Position numbers and translations under genes: made by a program. From positions 1 through 33,829 of the forward strand of contig CALKBZ010000017.1 in NCBI GenBank assembly GCA_937775295.1: a stretch of 33,829 nucleotides of DNA, given 5' to 3'. This stretch comes from an uncultured Opitutales bacterium. GTDB taxonomy: Bacteria > Verrucomicrobiota > Verrucomicrobiia > Opitutales > Coraliomargaritaceae. Positions 28,920 through 33,829 of the stretch are shown piece by piece; positions within the stretch are counted from its first letter, which is position 1, and each line of letters starts with the position of its first letter. The notes below the pieces were generated by a model that saw only the letters and a program-made list of their open reading frames with translations, did no database searches and was not told the origin of the DNA.

Positions 28920-28986
28920 TTTTCTTGTTTAAACAGAAAGCTAGGTAACAGAAAACTAAACAACAGAATACTGAGAAACTTATTTT

Positions 28987-29982
28987 ATGAACAAATCTCC
29001 TATCCGCGTCGCAGTTACAGGTGCTGCTGGTAACATTGGTTACGCACTTCTTTTCCGTATCGCTTCGGGTGCCATGTTCGGTCCCGATCAACCGGTCGCG
29101 CTGAATCTAGTTGAAATCGAGCCTGGTATGGGTGCCCTTAAGGGGGTCGCTATGGAGCTCGATGACTGCGCTTTTCCATTGCTCACTGAAATCGTACAGA
29201 CTTCGGACTTGAGCGTTGGCTTTAAGGACATCGACTGGGCATTGCTCGTCGGTTCCGTGCCACGCAAGCAAGGTATGGAGCGTGCTGATTTGCTCGGCAT
29301 CAACGGTAAAGTATTTGTCGGCCAAGGGAAGGCGATCAATGACAACGCAAAGCCAAGTGTGCGCGTCGTCGTCGTCGGTAACCCATGTAACACCAACTGC
29401 CTGATCGCGATGAAGAGTGCACCTAGCATTCCTAATCAGCAGTTCTTCGCAATGACTCGTCTCGACGAGAACCGTGCGAAGACACAGCTCGCTCAGAAGG
29501 CTGGCGTTGCAGTGGATGAGGTTTCCGAACTCTGCGTGTGGGGTAATCATAGCCCAACGATGTTCCCTGATTTCTACAACACCAAGATCGGTCGTGCAAA
29601 AGCAACCGACGTCATCAACGACGAAGCGTGGCTTAAAGATACATTCGTGCCGACTGTTGGTCAGCGTGGTAAGGCGATCATTGATGCACGTGGTGCGTCG
29701 TCTGCCGCTTCCGCAGCGAATGCAATCGTCGATACTGTGCGTGACTTGAGCACACCGACTCGTGGTGACTTCCATAGTGTCTGTGTTATCTCCAGTGGCG
29801 AATACGGCACACCAGCTGGCATCATTACATCACTACCAATCAAAGTGGATGCTGTTGGCAAATGGCGCGTAGTCGAAGGCCTCAGCCTGACTGAATACGC
29901 GAAAGTGAAGATTGCTGCTTCGAATCAGGAGTTGCTCGACGAGCGTGAGATGGCCTTTGGTCAGCTCGGCTTGAGTATCTAA
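28987..29982 (+). CDS. Malate/lactate dehydrogenase family protein of the BMC locus
   Basis: 331-aa NAD-dependent dehydrogenase. The NAD-binding motif is [20 protein letters not shown] (about 8-27), the substrate loop is [19 protein letters not shown] follows, [12 protein letters not shown] carries the catalytic Asp, and [13 protein letters not shown] carries the catalytic His. The PRK-x-GM-x-R loop and the overall length match cytosolic-type malate dehydrogenases (MDH group), not lactate dehydrogenases. In PVM-type loci such an enzyme is thought to recycle NAD+ for the aldehyde dehydrogenase or to act on lactate. Oxaloacetate reduction is also possible, and would link to Mqo nearby. No encapsulation helix is visible at either end. 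It is the last gene before the operon terminator. Confidence 0.9.
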   Translation: MNKSPIRVAVTGAAGNIGYALLFRIASGAMFGPDQPVALNLVEIEPGMGALKGVAMELDDCAFPLLTEIVQTSDLSVGFKDIDWALLVGSVPRKQGMERADLLGINGKVFVGQGKAINDNAKPSVRVVVVGNPCNTNCLIAMKSAPSIPNQQFFAMTRLDENRAKTQLAQKAGVAVDEVSELCVWGNHSPTMFPDFYNTKIGRAKATDVINDEAWLKDTFVPTVGQRGKAIIDARGASSAASAANAIVDTVRDLSTPTRGDFHSVCVISSGEYGTPAGIITSLPIKVDAVGKWRVVEGLSLTEYAKVKIAASNQELLDEREMAFGQLGLSI

Positions 29983-30006
29983 TTAGCATCAATACATTTC
30001 AATTCA

Positions 30007-30040
30007 TCAGGCGTCTTTAATCGGACGCCTGATTTTGTTT
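30007..30040 (+). terminator. Terminator of the microcompartment operon
   Basis: Perfect 9-bp stem TCAGGCGTC/GACGCCTGA (30007-30015 with 30024-30032), loop of eight, followed by TTTTGTTT. It lies 25 bases after the dehydrogenase stop codon. Confidence 0.92.
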
Positions 30041-30093
30041 CTACCGCTGACTAACTCTGCAGTTCTTATCGGGGTAGTGCGCATGTAACACTT

Positions 30094-30117
30094 GGAGGGA
30101 AATGCTCCGTCATTTCC
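30094..30117 (+). repeat. GGAG-headed REP-like palindrome, copy C
   Basis: Head GGAG, then the 7-bp stem GGAAATG/CATTTCC with loop CTCCGT. It shares head, loop and overall design with copies at 30152, 32638 and 32686, while the stem sequence differs and its two arms change together. Confidence 0.7.
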
Positions 30118-30151
30118 ATGCGTATGCATAGTATGCTCCTAGGCTTTAGGT

Positions 30152-30175
30152 GGCAACGACGCAGCGTTGCCCTCC
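30152..30175 (-). repeat. GGAG-headed REP-like palindrome, copy D
   Basis: On the minus strand: head GGAG, stem GGCAACG/CGTTGCC, loop CTGCGT. It forms a heads-outward pair with copy C, 34 bases away, in the leader of the alcohol dehydrogenase gene. Confidence 0.65.
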
Positions 30176-30207
30176 ACTTATAAACAATCAGATAGAACGA
30201 ATTTCAA

Positions 30208-31434
30208 ATGAATATCAGTGAAAAAGATATTAGCCGCATTGTCGGCGAAGTCATTGCCGGCGTAAATACCGCGCGCACACAACCCGCCACAACTGCACCT
30301 ATCGCCACACCTACGGCTGCCAAGACCGCTCGTGCCGCCGTGTTAGTCGAGCCGCGTAAGCTAGAGATCAGAGAGTTTCCGATCCGTGAGATCGGCCCCG
30401 ATGAGATCCTCGTCAAAGTCGAGGCCTGCGGCGTATGCGGTACGGACGTGCATTGCTATAAGTCCGATCCATTTGGCCTGACGCCCAACGTGCTCGGCCA
30501 CGAAGGCACTGGCGAAGTCGTGCAAGTCGGCGCTAAGATCAAAATGGATAGCGTCGGTAAGGCGGTTAAGCCAGGCGACAAAATCGTCACCAGTCTGCTC
30601 GAAACGTCACCGGATTGCTTGATCGCAAAGTATAATCCGGCCAAATCCAATTTGAGTGATGATCTCAAAGTCTACGGATTGCTGCCTGATGAGCCGAACA
30701 ATCACCTCAACGGTTATTTCGCGGAATACATGATCATCCGCGCGGGCTCTTCGTTCTTTGTCGTCAATGACATGAGCGTCGAACTGCGCTGCTTAATCGA
30801 GCCAGCGGCAGTGGTGTGCCATGCCTTGGAGCGTGCAAAGAGTTGTAGCGGTATTCCGCTTAACTTCCGCTCAAGAGTGGTCGTGCAAGGATGCGGTCCG
30901 ATCGGTCTGTTGATGATCGCCGTGCTGCGCACTGCGGGAGTGAATAATATTATCGCCTTAGACGGCAACCCGAGCCGCCTCGAAACCGCGCGCCGTCTCG
31001 GTGCGGATGAGTTGATCAATTATAAAGAATATTCCGGTATCGATGAGATCGCCGAAAAAGTGAAGAGCTTGACCAAGGGGCTCGGCGCGCACTGGGGCTT
31101 CCAAGTCACAGGTGTTCCGGTTGCACATGCCAACCTTTATAGGCTGATTCGTCGTGGTGGCGGCATCTGCGAGGTCGGTCACTTTGTCGATGGTGGCGAG
31201 TGTGCGATCAATCCGCATCGTGATATTTGCAGTAAAGAAATTACCTTAGTCGGTAGCTGGGTTTACAACAGTTTCGAATATCCCAGCGCCTACCACTTTT
31301 TACAACGCGCCGAGCGGATTGGCTTACCAGTCTCCTCGTTGGTCACGCACAAATTCCCGCTCGATCAAATCGACGAAGCCTTCCAGGTGAACCTTCGCCA
31401 AGAAGGCATCAAAGTCGTCGTCGAAGCAAGGTAG
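30208..31434 (+). CDS. MDR-family alcohol dehydrogenase with encapsulation peptide
   Basis: 408-aa zinc-dependent medium-chain dehydrogenase. The first 20 residues form an amphipathic helix (ISRIVGEVI core) like BMC encapsulation peptides, followed by a Thr/Ala/Pro-rich linker (about 22-42). The catalytic-zinc segments are present: EACGVCGTDVHCY (Cys77), GHEG (98-99), and LIEPAAVVCHALE. The NAD-binding segment VVVQGCGPIGLLMIAVLR is followed by IIALDGNPSRLETARRLGAD, whose Asp suggests NAD preference. The four-Cys structural-zinc lobe is missing: the region LLETSPDCLIAKYNPAKSN has a single Cys. It is separated from the operon by a terminator. Reduction of lactaldehyde to 1,2-propanediol to recycle NADH inside the shell is the likely role (inference). 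Confidence 0.88.
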   Translation: MNISEKDISRIVGEVIAGVNTARTQPATTAPIATPTAAKTARAAVLVEPRKLEIREFPIREIGPDEILVKVEACGVCGTDVHCYKSDPFGLTPNVLGHEGTGEVVQVGAKIKMDSVGKAVKPGDKIVTSLLETSPDCLIAKYNPAKSNLSDDLKVYGLLPDEPNNHLNGYFAEYMIIRAGSSFFVVNDMSVELRCLIEPAAVVCHALERAKSCSGIPLNFRSRVVVQGCGPIGLLMIAVLRTAGVNNIIALDGNPSRLETARRLGADELINYKEYSGIDEIAEKVKSLTKGLGAHWGFQVTGVPVAHANLYRLIRRGGGICEVGHFVDGGECAINPHRDICSKEITLVGSWVYNSFEYPSAYHFLQRAERIGLPVSSLVTHKFPLDQIDEAFQVNLRQEGIKVVVEAR

Positions 31435-31457
31435 GGCATCGTCGAGCGCGGCATAAA

Positions 31458-31519
31458 GTAGAAGCGGCTTCCAGCCGCTTGCCTCTCAATGCAAGAAAGC
31501 GGCAGGATGCCGCTTCTAC
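31458..31519. repeat. GTAG-headed REP pair (BIME-like)
   Basis: Two inverted REP-type units: GTAG + AAGCGGC-ttcca-GCCGCTT on the plus strand (31458-31480) and GTAG + AAGCGGC-atcct-GCCGCTT on the minus strand (31519-31497). The outer arms also pair with each other, so the whole can form one long hairpin or two small ones. A GTAG head plus stem-loop is the classical design of RAYT-mobilised REPs. No RAYT transposase lies in the window. Confidence 0.8.
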
Positions 31520-31562
31520 TCAACCCAGTCTGTAGACTGAAATTCTGCTGACTTACTTTACA

Positions 31563-31593
31563 ACATCCCTGCTACTTAGCAGGGATGTTTTTT
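31563..31593 (+). terminator. Terminator after the alcohol dehydrogenase gene
   Basis: Perfect 11-bp stem ACATCCCTGCT/AGCAGGGATGT (31563-31573 with 31578-31588), loop of four, followed by six T. Confidence 0.92.
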
Positions 31594-31661
31594 ATTGAGC
31601 TGTCATCGATTCTCACTTGTCAACCGGCAGGGGAGTGCTCACAAATTGCCGCTTTATTCTT

Positions 31662-32483
31662 ATGCAAACCAAAGATCTGACTCTCAATGATGTAGACATC
31701 TATGGCGGCACGCAAACACGTGTTGAGACCAATGATGATGCGATTAATAGCTACGCCGACGAAATGGCTTCCGGCGCAGTATTCCCGCCTATCACCGTGT
31801 TTTACGACGGTGCCAAATACTGGCTCGCCGACGGCTTTCACCGCTTTCTCGCTGTGCAGCGCAATGAGGCCGAATCCATCTCTGCCGAGGTGCATGAAGG
31901 TTCGCGCACGGATGCCCTACGCCATGCGCTCGGTGCGAATTCCACCAATGGCATCTACCGTTCCAATGCGGATAAGCGCAACGCAGTCGAGATCGCCCTC
32001 GAAGAGTGGCCGAACATGTCCAACAGTGTGATTGCCGAACTGTGTCGTGTGTCAGGCGATCTAGTGCGCCGCAATCGCATCGCGATGGAGAAGCTGGAGC
32101 GCATCGCGCCTCAAGACAGTGTCACCGGCAAAGATGGTAAGCAGTATCCCTCTGGTATCGAGCGCGAACCCCGCGGCAAGTCCGAGCGTAGCTCCAGTGA
32201 GGGCGAAGGCGGCGGTGGTGGCCGTAGTAGCGGTAAAGGCAAGGGCGAGTTTGGCGCAGAAGGCGGCAGCAATGCCGAAATCGAGCAAGATGCCAAGATC
32301 ATGATTCGTAATGGCGAGATCAAGCACTCCGAGCTCGATAAGCTCAACAGCGTCACCGCACTCGACTATGCTGATACAGCGATCAACGTGCTCGACCGCA
32401 TGAAACCCGAAGATCCGCGCCTCCGCGAAGCGATCGGTCGCATCGAGCGCTGGTTAGCCAAGCAAAAAATGCCAGTAGTTTAA
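31662..32483 (+). CDS. ParB-like N-terminal domain protein
   Basis: 273-aa protein with a ParB/sulfiredoxin-type N-terminal domain (about 1-90), containing VFPPITVFYDGAKYWLADGF, split before the conserved HRFLAVQR of the GxxR-type nucleotide site. A helical, HTH-like part follows (about 100-145: RNAVEIALEEWPNMSNSVIA, then LCRVSGDLVRRNRIAM). Next come a TGKDGKQYPSG motif common in phage- and plasmid-type ParB-like proteins, a Gly/Ser-rich linker (about 170-205), and a C-terminal helical region. The ATG at 31662 is chosen over the upstream TTG at 31617. It lacks a ParA partner, so chromosome partitioning is unlikely; it may be a solitary DNA-binding or nuclease-like regulator from a mobile element. 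Confidence 0.85.
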   Translation: MQTKDLTLNDVDIYGGTQTRVETNDDAINSYADEMASGAVFPPITVFYDGAKYWLADGFHRFLAVQRNEAESISAEVHEGSRTDALRHALGANSTNGIYRSNADKRNAVEIALEEWPNMSNSVIAELCRVSGDLVRRNRIAMEKLERIAPQDSVTGKDGKQYPSGIEREPRGKSERSSSEGEGGGGGRSSGKGKGEFGAEGGSNAEIEQDAKIMIRNGEIKHSELDKLNSVTALDYADTAINVLDRMKPEDPRLREAIGRIERWLAKQKMPVV

Positions 32484-32508
32484 TACGTAACGTAACAATT
32501 AATTATGC

Positions 32509-32536
32509 AGGCCTCCGTTCTCGGAGGCCTTTTTTT
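32509..32536 (+). terminator. Terminator of the ParB-like gene
   Basis: Perfect 9-bp stem AGGCCTCCG/CGGAGGCCT (32509-32517 with 32522-32530), loop of four, followed by six T. Confidence 0.93.
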
Positions 32537-32637
32537 GGTTTTATTTCGGTAGCGCGCTTTGGCTCAAAGCGCATCCGATGATCCCAATTCTCATGAACAA
32601 TTTGCGACAAGGATTTGCAGTTAAGCTACGTCTGTGC

Positions 32638-32661
32638 GGACGAGGCGGAGCTCGTCCCTCC
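32638..32661 (-). repeat. GGAG-headed REP-like palindrome, copy A
   Basis: On the minus strand: head GGAG, stem GGACGAG/CTCGTCC, loop CTCCGC. It is a heads-inward partner of copy B. Confidence 0.7.
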
Positions 32662-32685
32662 CCGAGTCAAGCATGCCAGCATCAG

Positions 32686-32709
32686 GGAGGGACCACCTCC
32701 GTGTGGTCC
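32686..32709 (+). repeat. GGAG-headed REP-like palindrome, copy B
   Basis: On the plus strand: head GGAG, then the 7-bp stem GGACCAC/GTGGTCC with loop CTCCGT. The two arms match each other while differing from those of copies A, C and D. Confidence 0.72.
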
Positions 32710-32970
32710 GTGTCAGTTCAAGTTTGAATGAATAATGCGCAAAAATCTGCGCTTTCCGAGTTGCACTATTTGGATCGCTGCTTAAAGTATTTTTAACCCT
32801 GCAGTGTTCGATCTTAATCGGAGTATCTGTCCTTTACTCTTTAGAAATCGGGAGCTGAAACCTTGAAAGTCGCTGTCCAGCCGTCAACCGGAAGGCAAAA
32901 ACTAACAAGGAAGCGCCCACCTTAGACACAAAAGGCTTAAGAACTCCCCCTTAAACGGCACAGGTGGGGC

Positions 32971-33012
32971 CTTTTTTCATAAAACGGTGTTCAATGAAAA
33001 CGGCAGTAGTGC
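32971..33012 (+). repeat. Left imperfect direct repeat flanking the tandem array
   Basis: A 42-base segment beginning CTTTTTTCATAAAACGG and containing TGAAAACGGCAG. It recurs at 33361-33399 with a 3-base gap and a few substitutions. Together the copies bracket the 30-bp tandem array. Confidence 0.7.
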
Positions 33013-33034
33013 ATCTCGCACTGCTGCCGTTTTT
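32997..33034. terminator. Bidirectional terminator-like hairpin
   Basis: A 12-bp stem CGGCAGTAGTGC/GCACTGCTGCCG (33001-33012 with 33018-33029, one G-T pair), loop of five, preceded by AAAA and followed by TTTTT. It could stop transcription from either side. Confidence 0.75.
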
Positions 33035-33084
33035 GTGTGGATCGTTGGTAGATGCGGGCTTGTTTGAGCAATTGACCGCAATAG

Positions 33085-33325
33085 GAGTGTGGGCGACCCG
33101 CCCACATTTTCCGCAAAGGTGGGCGACCCGCCCACATTTTCCGCAAAGAAGGGCGATCCGCCCACATTTTCTGCAAAGAAGGGCGACCCGCCCACATTTT
33201 CTGCAAAGGAGTGTGGGCGACCCGCCCACATTCATTCTGCGACCCGCCCACATTCATCCTGTGTACCCGCAAAGAAGAGCGAGTCGCCCTCGTTGATCCT
33301 GTGTACCGACAAAGGAGGGCGAGTC
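33085..33325 (+). repeat. 30-bp tandem repeat array of palindromic units
   Basis: Four near-identical 30-bp units occupy 33091-33210. Each holds GGGCGACCCGCCCACATTTT followed by C(C/T)GCAAAG(A/G)(A/T/G). About four degenerate units of 30-36 bases follow, ending with the variant palindrome AGGGCGAGTCGCCCT. Each unit contains a dyad such as GTGGGC/GCCCAC or TGTGGGCG/CGCCCACA. Because the period is a multiple of three and stop-free, several frames on both strands stay open, but this is not evidence of coding. Confidence 0.88.
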
Positions 33326-33360
33326 GCCCTCCCTCCTTTGGCCACTTATCAGCAACGATG

Positions 33361-33399
33361 CTTTTTTAAAAGGTGTTCAGTGAAAACGGCAGATGTGCT
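33361..33399 (+). repeat. Right imperfect direct repeat flanking the tandem array
   Basis: Second copy of the segment at 32971-33012. It shares CTTTTTT, GGTGTTCA and TGAAAACGGCAG in the same order, but the hairpin that follows in the left copy is lost. Confidence 0.65.
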
Positions 33400-33435
33400 G
33401 CGTGAGGCTGACGAAAAACGCGGTCCTATCACGAC

Positions 33436-33829
33436 TTAGCTTGAATCCCCTGCAGCGAGGATTGCGGCTGCAGTTTGCTTACCTGAGACGACGGCGCCCT
33501 CGATCGAGGCACTGCCCAGGTGGTCGCCACAGACCCATACGCCCGCCTGGTTGATGCTTTTCGGGGCACTGCGGTTTGGCAGCTGCTCCGGCAAGCCGCG
33601 GCGGATGCGGTCGGTTTGTAAATGTCGCCAGCTACTGGCTTCGGGGCCGAACCATTCGAGCAACTCTGAGCGCACCTGTTCAACGAGGCCATCTGCCTCG
33701 ACCAAGCCGAGCACCGACACCGATAGCAGTGACTGGCCCTCGGGTGCATAGCAGGGCGCGGCGTCGCTGATCACGCACACATTGTTGACTGCGCCAGAAC
33801 CAGATCCGTTGAGGCAAATAATAGCTTCG
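33436..33829 (-). CDS. FAD-dependent oxidoreductase, C-terminal end (partial)
   Basis: The gene runs off the right edge of the window; only the last 130 or so codons are present. In frame up to the edge the sequence reads EAIICLNGSGSGAVNNVCVI, then SDAAPCYAPEGQSLLSVSVLG. It ends with GVWVCGDHLGSASIEGAVVS and GKQTAAAIL, the C-terminal FAD-contact motif of amine-oxidase/renalase-like flavoproteins. The apparent GTG start at 33780 is internal, because the frame continues without a stop to the window end. The substrate is unknown. Confidence 0.82.
   Translation of the reverse strand, partial: EAIICLNGSGSGAVNNVCVISDAAPCYAPEGQSLLSVSVLGLVEADGLVEQVRSELLEWFGPEASSWRHLQTDRIRRGLPEQLPNRSAPKSINQAGVWVCGDHLGSASIEGAVVSGKQTAAAILAAGDSS

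Larger units (their letters stand above)
32537..32996. other. Long intergenic region before the repeat array
   Basis: No gene seen. It contains GGAG-headed REP-like copies A and B (listed separately). Near its end, GCCCACCT (32915-32922) can pair with AGGTGGGGC (32962-32970, one bulge), followed by CTTTTTTC, a weak terminator-like structure. Confidence 0.5.

Noticed and set aside
31617-31661. TTG start extending the ParB-like gene
   Set aside because: The added 15 residues overlap the leader after the terminator and do not fit the domain, which begins right after the ATG at 31662.
33085-33325. CRISPR array
   Set aside because: The repeats are head-to-tail with no unique spacers, and no cas gene is present.
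32951-33439. Several overlapping repeat-protein frames on both strands across the tandem array
   Set aside because: A stop-free unit with a period divisible by three opens several frames at once. There is no start context, and the frames contradict each other.

Overview
The window looks like chromosomal DNA of a member of the Verrucomicrobiota, most likely an Opitutales/Puniceicoccaceae-type marine sugar degrader (Lentimonas or Coraliomargarita-like). This is inferred from the gene families: a Planctomycetes-Verrucomicrobia (PVM) type bacterial microcompartment (BMC) locus, an AP2-domain protein, a DUF4202 protein, a very large protein resembling PPi-type PEP carboxykinase, and A-rich leaders with few clear Shine-Dalgarno sequences. 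No rRNA or other marker gene is present to prove it.

Layout. 1-222: tRNA-fMet on the minus strand with its terminator, plus a duplicated piece of the tRNA 3' end. 490-8926: mostly housekeeping genes on the plus strand: a LolC/E-LolD lipoprotein export pair, a Gfo/Idh/MocA oxidoreductase, a conserved protein of unknown function, a spermidine-synthase-fold protein, a tandem FKBP and a lipoprotein cyclophilin, and a DUF4202 protein. 9289-9783: a small AP2-like DNA-binding protein (minus) with repeats in front of it. 10194-16317: trpF (plus), then the 1149-aa PPi-PEPCK candidate and a SpoIIE-type phosphatase (both minus).

16518-31434 is the main subject. On the minus strand lie a DUF4432 mutarotase-like gene, a broken PfkB-kinase remnant, malate:quinone oxidoreductase (mqo), rhamnulokinase (rhaB) and a DeoR-family regulator. 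Divergent from the regulator is a plus-strand BMC operon: pduL, BMC-H, BMC-H, an acetate-kinase homologue, BMC-H, BMC-P, CoA-acylating aldehyde dehydrogenase, BMC-P, BMC-P, class II aldolase, a four-helix-bundle gene, and a malate/lactate dehydrogenase homologue. A terminator follows, and then a separate MDR alcohol dehydrogenase with its own predicted encapsulation peptide. The coherent reading is degradation of L-rhamnose and/or L-fucose. RhaB makes the ketose 1-phosphate and the encapsulated aldolase splits it to DHAP and L-lactaldehyde. The aldehyde is then held in the shell and oxidised through lactyl-CoA (aldehyde dehydrogenase) and lactyl-phosphate (PduL) to lactate plus ATP (kinase). 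One or both dehydrogenases would recycle NAD(H). The sugar isomerase and transporter are not in the window.

31435-33829: a ParB-like gene, two families of REP-type palindromes (one with a GTAG head, one with a GGAG head), a 30-bp tandem repeat array flanked by imperfect direct repeats, and the C-terminal end of an FAD-dependent oxidoreductase that runs off the window.

The points most worth a second look are: the changed active-site residues of the BMC acetate kinase; the encapsulation-peptide-tagged MDR dehydrogenase; the four-helix-bundle gene inside the BMC operon with related scars at two places; the covarying GGAG-headed REP family; and the AP2-like gene preceded by 11-bp direct repeats exactly 21 bp apart.
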